NCBI GenBank assembly: GCA_035048495.1 | Contig: CM068542.1 | Coordinates: forward strand, 38,531,109 to 38,595,108 | DNA: 64,000 nucleotides | Origin: Euptelea pleiosperma | Lineage: Eukaryota > Streptophyta > Magnoliopsida > Ranunculales > Eupteleaceae | Direction of reading: 5' to 3' | Notes under the pieces: generated by a model | What the model was told of the DNA's origin: nothing | Database searches by the model: none | What the model saw: only the letters and a program-made list of their open reading frames with translations | Position numbers and translations under genes: made by a program | In this document: in pieces, positions 9,984-21,289 of the stretch | Position numbering within the stretch: the stretch's first letter is position 1 | Layout of the letters: each line of letters opens with the position of its first letter

Positions 9984-12900
9984 ATGAAAGGTAAAATTCT
10001 GGCAAACACCAGAAATCGTGTCAAGGATGGTGGGGAGGAATCTGGGGTAAATCAATTGAGAGGGGAGCTCATGTTAGGGGAGGTAGTGTGGGTCAGAATC
10101 CAAGGTTGTTCATGGTGGCCTGCACAGGTATGTGAAATCTATTTCAGCAACATATGATGGCCGTTGGTACCATCAAAAGATATTTTATATTAATTTATAC
10201 TTGGAAACTTGTATATATTTTAATTTTTTCTTTGCTAGGTTGTTGATGAGAATACTGTGAGTGAGAGTAATAAACCCAATAAGAGATTGGTGGGTGAAGT
10301 TCTTGTTCGACTGTATGGAAGCTATAATTAGTCAGTGGTCTTATCCTTGCTTGACTGTTTAATGTTTTCATAGGCTTACATGTTTATATTGCTTAGTAAC
10401 TCTAGTGAATTTCTTGCAGCTTGTATGTGGATCCTGTGAAAAATCGATCTGCGTTTGAGAATGTGAGTATTGATACGTAGCACCTTTATGAAGTGGTTAG
10501 CTTGTTATTCTTATTTTTGTCAAATATCTTTAGTTTCCTTGGCTGTTCTATTGTTTTTATTTTTGTGGGGATTAATTAATCATATCGTACTTTGAATGCT
10601 ATACAGATTCTTATGCAAAATAACAATAGTTATAGTGAAACGTTTCAGAAAGCTTTGGAGCAGGTAAATTACCGTTGTCCACCAGCAAGAAATTCTTAGA
10701 TTTGTGCATCTCTCTAGGAAAGATACGAAAAGCACAAAACTGATTGTTTTCCTATCATGTCGGGCATGCCTTTAGGATCTTTCTCATATCAAATCTGGTA
10801 GATTGAAGAGGAGAGTTTCCGAACCTAGAGGTAGCGAATCTTTTCACCTGCACGCATTTCTGGTTGTATTAATGGAATCCTAATTGTGCAAGGTTGACTA
10901 TCGTTTTCATTTTTAGTATGGTTATGGTATGTCCTTAATAGCACTAGACCAGATTGCATTATTAGAAATAGGAATATGAGTAAGGTGAAAGGACCCCATG
11001 TTTGTGCTCATGTGTTCTCAAGAAAATGCGTAAAATGACCAAGGTTTTTCATCCAGGACTCGGGAAATTCTGGAATAACAAACTAATAATTTTTTTCTGA
11101 TGAGTTTTATCCATACACAAGTATCACCAGCAATCTAGTATTAGAGTGGTATCTAGAGTTCTGGACATTTAAGTAGTCAATTGTACTTTGAACAAATCCT
11201 ACTTGAGCTACAACACAACTTTTTTTTCCAAACTCGTATATAATGGAGCTTGTTTCAACTTATATAAGGTTTCTTAAGTGGCATCCTATTATTGAATTTG
11301 AAATTCCCTTTTAATTACCACGTTATGTCCTAGAGGGGGGGTGAATAGGACAATTTTTAATTTCTCTACGGGTTCTATATGGATTAAAAATTAATGATCA
11401 CACAAGGCGGAAAATGATCAAATAATCAAACTACGAATCTACACAACATAGATATGTGAAAATCTGAGATAAAATATGCAAACATTTACAATCACATGAG
11501 ACTCAGATTTATAGTGGTTCGGCAACTTTGCACCTACGTCCACTCTCTAATACTCACAACGAATAGTATTATATTATTTCAATAATGCATTATAACATTT
11601 CCAATCGAAATAAATAATCAACCAACTAAGATTCACTTATTCTCAATCTAATGAGAATCGCTTCTCGCTCACTTAGAGAGTTTGTTTAGGCCAGTAGTCT
11701 ATTTAAAGAAGCCCTCTTCTCAGGGATCTACAATCCTCAACTCGATCTATATGAGAATCACTTCTCGATTCACCTAAAGAGTCACACTAGGCCTGTAGTA
11801 TTTTAGAGAAATAGATTTCTCAAGTATTCCACTTTCCTCAACTCAATTTGATGAGTACTCACTTATCCATCAATCATAAACAATTCAGGTTTGATAATAT
11901 TGAATTCACTCTAAAAAGTTTGTTCTAAGAGATATTTACCTTTTGGTGAATTCGATAGAATGGTGAATCATCGTAGAAGAATTCGCCACAGAGACACTCT
12001 GCCAATGACGATTCTCTTCTTGGAAGAAGATGATTGCAGGAAACAATACCCTTCCTAGTCTCTTCAAACAATAAGAGCAGCATTCAAAAAAGATGAACCA
12101 GATTTGCTCATGTGAAGCTCTTTCAAACAATCTAGAGCCTTCACTAGAGTCTTCACAAAGGATGTACAGATTTGCACTGGTGAAGTTCTCTCAAATTTCA
12201 AATCTCTAAACTCGAGATATGTTAATCAAAGAATGTGAGTCGAGAGATAGCTTGATTAATTCTCTCTAATGGAGGGCAATGCCTCTATTATATAAGTTTA
12301 TTTCCTCTCAAGAGAAACGGACCTAAAAGAGCCGTTTGAATGACTTAAGTGCGCCAAAAATTGCACAAGAGATTGAGTCAAATTGTTTGCCTTGTTGAGG
12401 CGCCTCGTTTTGGTCAAGGCTTTCGTTGTTTTGCTGTTGGGGGCCATCTCAGCCCCTCCTTAATAAATTTATTTTACCGATAAAAAAAAAAAAGAGATTG
12501 AGTCAAAACGAGATCCGAAATAGGCGGGGTCGACCGCACATTTTGTCCGGTCGACCACACTTCAGTCGGCCACTCATTTTGGCCGGTCGACCCATTAGAT
12601 TAGAACCGAAAATTATCCGTGCTGAAAGTCCGGTCAACTGGACCTGTTCAGTCGACCGCACAATTTGTCCGGTCGACCGCTCAGGTCAGAACCATAATAT
12701 ATGGTACCGAGGGGTCCGGTCGACCGCACATTTTGACCGGTCGACCAGTAAGAGTCAGTAGACTCCGGTCAGCCACTCAAAGTGGTCGGTCGGCCGATCC
12801 TCGCAGACCTTCTCCGAAAAATACCCAAACAATTATAATAACTATCATATGTCATTAGGATAGCTTCCAAACGATACCAAAAGAGCCAAGGAACATCTTG

Positions 12901-15900
12901 GGTCAAATTTATCCGCTGGCAATGCGCAGTGCACCCTTAGATGTACGTAAGTAACCGCAACACGAAATTCTTGATAGTTGAACGTTCGTTGAGTGAGAAC
13001 GTACTTTGATCATTCATATCTTCATGCTTGAGCTTGACTTTGTCTTTAGTTGAGCTTAAACACTTGGGTTGATTTTTTTTGAAGTCAATTTGATCTTTGA
13101 CACTTCAGTCTTCAACGAGCTCCTAAGTCAGTGAGTTATATTACAGAAGAACTAAGTATTCCTGGGATTGACGCTTGGACATAGGAGTTGTCATATGCAC
13201 TTTCCAAAGTGAATGTCCTTGTAGAATCACATTTTTGACGTACATACATCAGGGGAGGTAGTTGCTAGTTGATGTAACAGTTGGAAAGTATAAGCATTAT
13301 GCAGCTGGAGCTTATGTACTCATATTCACTTCCGTATTATTGGTTGAAACCTAAGTTGCAATAGTTAGAAGTAAAGTTTTAGGGTTTGAGAGAAGAAAGA
13401 GAAGAGAGAAAGAGAGAGGTCACAAACTTGAGTAGTTTGTCATCATTGTAATATATATATATATACTTGTCACTTTAAGTGGTGTGGGCCCACTTACATT
13501 AATAGAACGTATGGGCCCAACACTCTACATAAAACCCAACTATGTAATATAAACATGAAGGAAATAAACTAAGGCTGGAGCATATAAATCAAATATGCCT
13601 AGCTTGGTACATAGTGTAGAAAAGGAATTCCTATGCAAGGCCTTTGTAAGAACATCTCCCAACTGATCTATTGACTTGATACAAGGAGTGATGATCCGTT
13701 TGTGTAACACCATGTCACGGATAAAATGCTAATCAACCTCGATGTGCTTTGTGCCCATGAAACACTGAATTGCTAGCAATGAAGCTAACTGCCTGATTTC
13801 ACAATACATAGGCATAGGAGAAGGAACCTCAAATCCCATCTCCATAAGAATAGACTGAATCCATAACATCTCACATGCAATGTGGTCTATTGCCCTATAT
13901 CCTGTTTTGACATTGGAGCGAGCGACAACATTCTGTTTCTTACTACGCCACGTTACCAAATTACCACCAACAAATGTACAGTAACCTGAAGTAGACTGAC
14001 GATCTGTACGACTACCAGCTCAATCAGCATCAGAGAAACCAGTAATAGCTAAAGTCTGTGATGGTCGATACAACCCTTTGCCTAGTGACCCATTCAAATA
14101 ACGCAGAATCTGGAAAACTGCATCCCAATGTGGTTGTTGTGGGGCATGCATAAACTGACTAACTACGTCAACAACAAAGGTGATGTCTAGACGAGTGACA
14201 GTAAGGTAAATCAACTTACCAACTAACTGACGGTAACGACTAACATCAACATAAACCTTTTCCTGTCCAACATCAAGCTTAACAGTGGGATCCATTGGAG
14301 TATCAACTGGCTTAAAGCCTAGCTTACTTGTCTCAGATAAGAAGTCCAACACATACTTGCACTGAGAAAGGCTAATACCAATTTTGGAATGAGCAACCTC
14401 GATGCCAAGAAAGTAACAGAAAAGATTCAAATCCTTAGTATGAAACTACTTAGACAAATGAGTCTTCAAGTCTGAAATACCACGGGAGTCACTTCTTGTG
14501 ATAATGATGCTATCCATACATAATCAGAATAATAACACAGGCAGAAGATCGTCTGACAAAAATCGAATGATCAGAAGTAGAGCGTAGAAAACCATAACCA
14601 CACAAGTGAACTGAACTTATCAAACCATGCTCGAGGCGATTGCTTCAAAACATAAATAGCTTCTCTTATACGACAAATCAACTGGGTATGATTAGAAGGA
14701 ACATACCCAGGCAGTTGCTCCATATAAACCTCTTCCTGCAAGTCCCTATGCAGGAAGGCATTCTTTATATTCAGCTGATATAAAGGCCAATCACAACATA
14801 CTGCCACAGATAGAAGAATTCTAATATAATTCATCCGAGCCACCAGGAAGTCTCAAAATAATCCACACCAAACGTCTAAGTATACCCTTTGGAGATCAAG
14901 CGCGTCTTTAAGCCTCAACAGATCCATCGGGAAAATACTTGATGGTGTACACCCATCGACATCCAACAATCTGCTTCCCTAGAGGAAGTGGAGTAAGATC
15001 CCAAGTACGATTATAATGAAAGTAGCCATCTCCTCATCCATAGCCAATTTTCAACCAGGTGAAGAATGGACATGAGTAAGAGAAGTAGGAACAGAAATAA
15101 CCGACAAGGAGAGAGCAAAATTCCGAAAGGTAGGAGACACACGATGAAGTGAAACAAAATCAGCAATGAGATGTTTAGTGCGCGTGCGAGTACCTTTCCT
15201 TAAGGCGATCGGTAAGTCGGCGGCAGAAACCCAAGTGGAAGCAGAAGCAAGAACCTCAAGCGAAGACGATGAGGGATCAAAGGCTTGAGTAGTATGAGGT
15301 AAATCCTGTCCATAAGACACAACTGCACCCAATTTGGTACGCTCATAGACATTGATCAGAGCATCTGTGGAAGCATATGGGGAAATAACTGGTATAACAG
15401 AAGTAGGGACCGCAGTAGGTATTGAATTGGTAAACTCCCACTGATGAAGAGACGAAAAAAAGGTGACATTAGCACTGACATAATAACGACGAGACGCAAG
15501 ACAATAACAATGATACCCTTTATGTATGTCCAGAGTAACCACAACATATACACTTAAGCTCACCACCCCGATCGCCACCACGAGTACCACGGCCTCTAAA
15601 ACCACGACCACGGGAAGACTCAAACACTACTCGAAACCAATACGAAAGATTCCTTGGGAGTCACATTCCTAAGGGAGGCACGCTGAAGGTGAGAGAAGGC
15701 ATTGGCTGCAGTTGTAAGAGATTCACTAGTCAAAATTTGTCCCATAATCGTACTATACTCAGGATTCAAGTTGGAGAAGAACAAGGTAACCTGAAATTCT
15801 TCTCGTTGTTTTTGCTGCTCCAGATCGATGGTCAAGGGCTGATACTACTGAAGTCCTCCCATATACTTCGGAGTGAACTATAATACTCTCTGAGACATAC

Positions 15901-18900
15901 TCAAACAAGTCATAAATGTGGGAGACATTCTGCTCCTGGGAGTACATCTCTTGAACTGCAGCCCAGATCTGCTTGGCAGTATCAAGATAGATGACGTTAG
16001 AAGAAATTGACGGCTCCATGCTGTTCCACTCATAACCAAGGAGTTCTCACTTTGCCAATCTTCATGCTTCTTATCATCTATCGGTGGTGGATCTTCAATG
16101 AACGGAGTGAGACTATGGAAGGTGGTTGGTGCCATTCAACTCCATAGATGTAATCTGAGCACCAATACCATTCCACGCAAGAGACTTGCCATCAGCAAAA
16201 ACACTCGAAGCACTCAAACTAACCATCCGGAGGATGTAAAAAACCAACTATCACATGGGATGTTAGAAAAATTCCAAATAAGAAGAGCAAACGCCCTAAA
16301 ATCAATCTAGGGAGGGCGGCAAGGGTAGGTAGACACACCTGCTTGTTGTTTTTGAAAAATTCAATAACCCAACAGAACTTCGGGAGTGAGATATGGTGGA
16401 AAATACTCAACTTCTGTTTGGAGCATCAGAAAATTCCCAAACCAGCTTCAAACAACTCCTAAAAACAAGTTTAGAGGGGCGGCAAGGGTAGGAGAACAAT
16501 CCACTTTCAGATCTTGGAGAAACACAAAAACCCAAAAAATCTCTCCTGATGAGCAAAAAACTCAAACCTACTCCTTAGGGTTTCAAAACCATATACGGAA
16601 ACTACACGACCTTCAGAAACACCAACAACAGGATCAAATAAACCTTAGATACACATCTAGGTGTAAACAAACAATTTCTAAAGTTTTTTTTGTACCAAAA
16701 ACCTTAGAAACTGTATTCCCATTTGAAGAAGATGAAAAAAAAGAAAGGCCTGGGGTTCTTAGGATCAAATATGTTCTGATACCATGTTAGAAGTAAAGTC
16801 CTAGGGTTTGAAAAGAAAGAGAAGAGAGACATAAACTTGAATAATCTGGCCTCTTTATTGTGATATATATACTAGTCACTTAAGTAGTGTGGGGCCACTT
16901 ACATTAATAGAACATATGGGCCTAACACTCTACATAAAGCCCAACTATGTAATATAAACATAAAGGAAATAAACTAAGAACTCTAAAAGAATTATTTATC
17001 AAAAAAAAAAAAAAACCTTAAGTTGCAATTCTCGCTTTACATACTACTACACATCTGCTATCTAATTTGGTATCAATGTGGTATATCGACTTACATGGGA
17101 AGAGGAACCAAGTATGAATATTGATTTTTTTTTCCTAGAGCCTGAACTTCCTATTGCAAGAGGATGTATGGGTTTGGCATTTCCGGGATATGGGAGTGAG
17201 TTCCCATTCTGAGAGTTAAATTGGTAGTAGAAACAGGACATGCACCAGTTCTTAATTAAATATTCGAATTTGGATACAATAGAATCCATATTGCTTGACC
17301 AGTTATAAACTATTAACATAGTTTAATTAATAGGAAGTTCCAAATTCTGATGTTGGGCTGAGTCACTAAATTGATAATTCGGATATCTTATTTTTTAATT
17401 GCTTTTATCACAACATTATTGAGTTTACAGAAAACAGAGTGTAATATTGTTTTCCATAGCGTATTAACACCCAACCTTAAATGAAATAAAGTACTTCTCT
17501 AAAGTGCTTACCTACCATGGTTCAAAGTTTCGGCAGAAACCGAAATTTCACCTGTCTTGTTTCAGTTTTGTTATAGGACGAAGCTACAAGTGTTTCAGTT
17601 GGTTTCATTCGAAACCAGGTTTCACCACCGAAACATTCTGATACCTTGTACAGAAAACATTAATTCACAAATCTAGTGAAAGGGCAAACCTCCTCTCGGT
17701 TGTTGCACTCAACAAGTGTTTTGTTTTGAAAGAATAATAAGAAATGGAGAATTGTATGGCAGGGGAAAAGAAAACAGTTTTGTGAGTGTATGATAAAACA
17801 ATCAAATGAAGAAAAGTGGGTGGGAGTATTATGAGAAGATACAATAGTAAGAATGCTTAAAATGATGGAATGCTGTAGGAAAGGAAAGAATTTTAATGAA
17901 AGGTTGGTGGTGACTGGGAAGAGTAAAACACAGTGGGTGCCATAAGATTTCTACTAGATTATTGTGGATGTTTGACCTTAATTAATTTAATAACCTTAAT
18001 TTGTTAATATTTTCTAATTTAATACTTTTATAATTCATTAACTAATAACTTATGTAAATAAATAAATATGCTCGGTTCCAAAAAAATTAATTATAAGGGT
18101 ATGCTTGAAAATACTGTGGAGTCGATGTAACTTGATCTTCAGCTGATTGGTCTTAGTTCAAGTTATCTCTACCCAATTTGTATCCTGTTTTAATTGGATA
18201 ACAGCATTCGTGTAAATTGAAATTTTCTTTTAAATTCACGTAAGTGTACTGATAATTGTTGAAAACTGGTTGGCTCTTCGGTTGAAAAAGTCAAAGCTGA
18301 AGCTCCCAAAGACAAAAAGTTGAAACAAGATGGAACCAAGAAAAATCAGGAAGGAGATGGTTCTCCTGTGAGTGTGGTTCTAATTTTTGAATCCTGTTCT
18401 TCAAATTGCTCATGCTTGCGATCTAATGCAGCTTATCAAGACAATATAAACAAACTTTCTATCAGAGACAGGGTACCTCTGGAAAACTGCTAGATGAAAG
18501 ATCTCAAGGAACAAAAGGAAGGAAGGTTGATCTTGTTGCTGAGAAGTCAAAGAATGAAGCTTCGAAAAACAAAAAACCAAAGCAAGATAGTATTAAGAAA
18601 AAAAGCAAGGCAGATAACCAGGATTATGTGAGTTGTGTGTGGTTTTATTTTTTGCATTCTTCAAGTATGTATTTTCACACTTTATATTGTTTTTTTATTC
18701 AATATATAAACAAACCCCTATCAGGCAAAGGCTTTAGAAAAGGCTAGGGATGAAGCTTCAAAAAACAAGAAAACAAAGCAAGGCAATGTTATGAAAAATA
18801 GTGAGGCAGATAAACAGGCTTCTGTAAGTATTCTCCCCTTTCTTCAATCATATGATCCTTTGCACCAATATCCCTTATTGTTACATTGTAATTAACACTC

Positions 18901-19211
18901 CCTTCAGGCAAGGGACTCTCCTGGAAAACCACAGGCTGTCAGTCCATCACAAGCGAAGGTTCAAAAGCGACAGAAAGCAAATAGCCCGGGCTCTGTGAGT
19001 ATGCTTAATTGTTTTCCCTTCTTCTTTACATTGCTTGTGCTTTTGGCCTTATATTGATCTATAACTAAAACACATCTCTCAGGCAATGGACCCACTAGAA
19101 AAATCTCGAGATTTGAGTGCAAGACGTATCAGAGTGATGCAAAGTCTTGGTCTTGTTGCTCCTTGTGGGTCCCCCTTCCACAGAAATGGGCTCATAGTGT
19201 CAACTATGTGA
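9984..19211 (+). CDS. PWWP-domain protein, ten coding exons, 314 aa
   Basis: Exons: 9984-10127, 10239-10330, 10420-10462, 10607-10663, 10776-10830, 18291-18367, 18466-18627, 18725-18823, 18908-18994, 19083-19211. All joins are GT-AG and in phase. The ATG at 9984 follows an in-frame stop at 9957. Residues about 31-100 form a PWWP domain, with GCSWWPAQ at 41-48 (the PWWP core as SWWP at 43-46) and VLVRLYGSYNYLYVDP following. Such domains read methylated histone lysine or DNA in the nucleus. Exons 6-8 encode a Lys-rich repeat (K.EASKNKKPKQD type), likely nuclear and nucleic-acid-binding. The C-terminus is RRIRVMQSLGLVAP. The start of exon 6 is the least certain: its acceptor GAAAAAG at 18290 keeps frame, but the pyrimidine tract is poor. 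It could be an ATM-type or other plant PWWP protein; the subfamily is not resolved. Confidence 0.8.
11297..13172. repeat. Dispersed repeat copy 1, unclassified (LARD/LTR-like), with GTCGAC arrays
   Basis: Its opening (TTTGAAATTCCC, then TCCTAGAGGGGGGGTGAATA) and closing (CCTGGGATTGAC) match a second copy at 56708-58182 over most of their length, in the same order and orientation. The GAGGGGGGGTGAATAGG motif is widespread in plant repeats. No coding capacity is visible. At 12525-12800 a cluster of GGTCGACC/GTCGAC palindromes is spaced by about 20-30 bp. Copy 1 carries an extra LINE stub (12383-12491) that is absent from copy 2. Confidence 0.7.
12383..12491 (+). mobile_element. L1 LINE stub, 109 bp, with exact target-site duplication
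   Basis: The sequence reads GGGGGCCATCTCAGCCCC, then TTAATAAATTTATTTTACCG and an A-run, which is a plant L1 3'UTR tail. It is bracketed by the direct repeat AAGAGATTGAGTCAAA at 12367-12382 and 12492-12507. The sister repeat at 57600-57625 has the uninterrupted site once (AAAGATCGAGTCAAAATG). This is therefore a severely 5'-truncated insertion with a documented empty site. Confidence 0.9.
13362..17012 (-). mobile_element. Decayed Ty1/Copia retrotransposon, internally deleted
   Basis: Direct repeats of about 200 bp (13362-13574 and 16785-16978, both starting TTAGAAGTAAAGT) are the LTRs. A PBS reading TGGTATCAGAAC on the minus strand lies at 16773-16784. Minus-strand order: gag 16135-15620 in shifted frames (AKQIWAAVQEMYSQEQNVSH), zinc-knuckle start KCICCGYSGHT near 15540, integrase C-terminus KGYHCYCLASRRYYVSANVTFF, RT 14843-14571 (LYQLNIKNAFLHRDLQEEVY) and 14430-14020 (YLGIEVA-like FCYFLGIEVAHS), and RNase H 13959-13590 (SIDQLGDVLTKAL). 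Protease and most of integrase are missing. Multiple stops and frameshifts show it is inactive. The outer flanks resemble LINE-type duplications (see findings). Confidence 0.85.
17515..17655. repeat. Half of a CCATGGTTCAAAG-type MITE
   Basis: It starts CCATGGTTCAAAGTTTCGG and contains repeated GAAACC/GGTTTC motifs like the complete element at 61005-61242. The other terminus was not found, so it is probably a truncated copy. Confidence 0.4.
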
Positions 19212-19420
19212 TCTACTGCCACTGAAACCTTTTTTGTCTACACGGGGCCTTAGGATCCATTTTTGGTATAACACTTGTGCCTGTTGACTGATGTTACCAT
19301 CGTGGGTTTAGTCCCATTTGCTTACAATGTCTTGGTACTTCGGATCCCTGCTTTTTTGCATCACCCAGCATTGGTAATGAGAGAGATTTGTGCTAAAGCT
19401 GAGCGGCCTTGGTTCACGTT

Positions 19421-19446
19421 GAGCTTGAGCTTGAGCTTGAGCTTGA
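19421..19446. repeat. (GAGCTT)n microsatellite
   Basis: Four tandem GAGCTT hexamers in the presumed 3'UTR of the PWWP gene. Confidence 0.8.
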
Positions 19447-19625
19447 CGAGGAACTCCATTTGATTCTTGACTGGCTTCTTTGAGCAAGACATTGTGATGT
19501 AAGAGAAGAATCTCTCTCCGAAACTCTGTTATTCTTTTTCTTTTTTGGTTCAATTGTTAAAAGCATGTAACTACTTGCATGTACATATGACAAGTCACTC
19601 AACTCTACAACAACAGAACTTCCAG

Positions 19626-19631
19626 AATAAA
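19626..19631 (+). terminator. Candidate poly(A) signal of the PWWP gene
   Basis: AATAAA lies 415 bp after the PWWP stop codon. The 3' region between also contains a (GAGCTT)4 microsatellite at 19421-19446 and no convincing open frame. Confidence 0.3.
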
Positions 19632-19959
19632 ACTTGTGATTATTTTCTGTAAAACATGGTCAATATCGGCTCCTAGGAAGATTCAGATGACCGAAGAGAC
19701 CGAAAAGGCTGTGGAGCAGATTTTATCATCTGTAAAGGCACTTGTGTGTTACTCGATATTAATTCCCAATAGATTCCTCTCTTTACAGAGACGGATCATT
19801 CATAATAAATCCATGCATCCATCTTCAACTGGCTTAGATATAAATGAACCGGAAATTGCAAAATGGAGAAGAAATGGTTTTGCTAGTTAATCAGTTTGCT
19901 TCTTTCCTGCCATGTATAGATGGCATCCCCAGATTGGTTAAACTTCCTCCACACAGCGT

Positions 19960-20194
19960 CAAACCTTGGGGTTCTCGTACCCCAAATAATGGTCAATAAT
20001 GCTCAAAATCCCACCGCCAAAATCAGCCCATGAAAATGACTTCAATTCAACCCTTAGAAATCACTAATCGGGTTGATTTTTGGTTTGTAGGTCCACTTGG
20101 GGATTGGCCAATCATCCTCTAAAAATGTGCCACGTGACTCATAATTTGGGCGGTCAGCGGCCTCACAGGAGAGCCAAGTTTTACTCTTGCTACG
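19960..20194. repeat. Truncated fold-back MITE (G-box MITE family)
   Basis: It contains the family landmarks AAATCACTAATCGGGTTGA, GGTCCACTTGGGGATTGGCC, GCCACGTGACTC and the terminal AAGTTTTACTCTTG. Only the 3' half is preserved. Confidence 0.6.
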
Positions 20195-20611
20195 GGTATA
20201 CCGTATGAGTCCGTCTAGAGCTACACCCATTTCTTACATCCAGTTCCTACACCTGGGGGTGGGGCCAACATAGAGATCATGTTGGACAATCCAACCATAC
20301 ATTGAACTGCTCATGCCATGATGATCATCATCACCAAAAATCAGTTCAGTTCGACATTGCTAACCATTTAAAAAATTGACCCAAAATAGTGGTTTAATTG
20401 GATGTTCTGGATTTTTCAAATTAAAGTCTACTTTTCATGAGGTTTGGAATGTTGAATTTTCCTGATCTTTTGTGAGGAGGGTAATCATAGCATGACAAAC
20501 TCATTGTGCGGTTGGATTATCCAACATGATCTCCACGTGGGCTCCACCCTCGGGTGTAAGAACTGGATGTAAGAAATGGGTGTAGCTCTAGACGGACTCA
20601 TACCGTATACC
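20195..20611. mobile_element. Long-TIR MITE, 417 bp
   Basis: The first about 60 bp (GGTATACCGTATGAGTCCGT...) are the near-perfect reverse complement of the last 60 bp, which end ACTCATACCGTATACC. The arms include the CTAGAGCTACACCCATTTCT segment. No coding capacity. Long TIRs suggest a Mutator-type element, but no target-site duplication could be read. Confidence 0.7.
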
Positions 20612-20893
20612 ATAATTGCCATTATTCCACGTGTTATAATTGGATTGGAAACAGTCGATGACCCTACATATTCGTTGAAGGCAGACAGAAACATATACAC
20701 TAGACAAACTAAGAGCGGTCAAGATTCGAGCTTTTGAGGCGGGACCCAAACTAAAGGTGATGGAGCAACGACGACGTGAGATGCCGCCTGTCACGGAAGT
20801 CTGGTTGTCCGTACGTTGGACAGGATTTTCAGAAGAAAGGAGATGTTTGCACCTGGTGGCGGGTCCACCAGAAGCAAAATGTGACCATCTCTG

Positions 20894-21285
20894 AGTAAAA
20901 CTTCTGTCACAGCGTTGGACAGATACTTCTGTCACACTGCAAAATACAGGCCACATGGCACACTCTTAGTGGACGCTGACCGTGTGGATGTTTGGCCAGT
21001 CCCTCAGTGGACCTCTAAACTAAAAAATCAGCCGGATTAGTGATTTTTAAGCAATTCGATTGAAGTTATTTTCATGGGTTGATTTTAACGGTAGGAATTC
21101 GAGCATTATTGAGCGTTATTTGGGTGCAAAGATCCAAAGGTTGTAAATCAATAATCAGGCTGATTTTTGGTTTATAGGTCGACCGAGGGACTGGCCAAAC
21201 ATCCATACAATCAGCGTCCACTAAGAGTGTGTCACGTGGCCTATATTTTGCGCATCAGTCAGAACGCTGTGACAGAAGTTTTACT
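20894..21285. mobile_element. Complete fold-back MITE, G-box family, 392 bp
   Basis: The first 21 bp (20894-20914, beginning AGTAAAACTTCTGTCACAG) are the exact reverse complement of 21265-21285. Complementarity continues inward through ACTCTTAGTGGACGCTGACC / GGTC...AGCGTCCACTAAGAGT and AATCAGCC...GGCTGATT, so the whole unit can fold. It carries a CACGTG at the TGTCACGTGGCC site. No clear target-site duplication. Confidence 0.85.
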
Positions 21286-21289
21286 ACTC

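Larger units (their letters stand above)
10831..18290 (+). other. Giant intron 5 of the PWWP gene
   Basis: The 7.46-kb intron between exons 5 and 6 starts GTAGCG and ends AAAAAG. It holds a GTCGAC-rich repeat (11297-13172), an antisense Copia (13362-17012) and a MITE half (17515-17655). The stretches 10831-11296, 13173-13361, 17013-17514 and 17656-18290 are plain AT-rich intron. All other introns of this gene are 88-145 bp, so the size comes from transposon insertion. Confidence 0.7.

Noticed and set aside
12426..12858. Arg/Pro/Ser-rich open frames (111 and 79 codons)
   Set aside because: They are artefacts of the GTCGACC palindrome array in a dispersed repeat.
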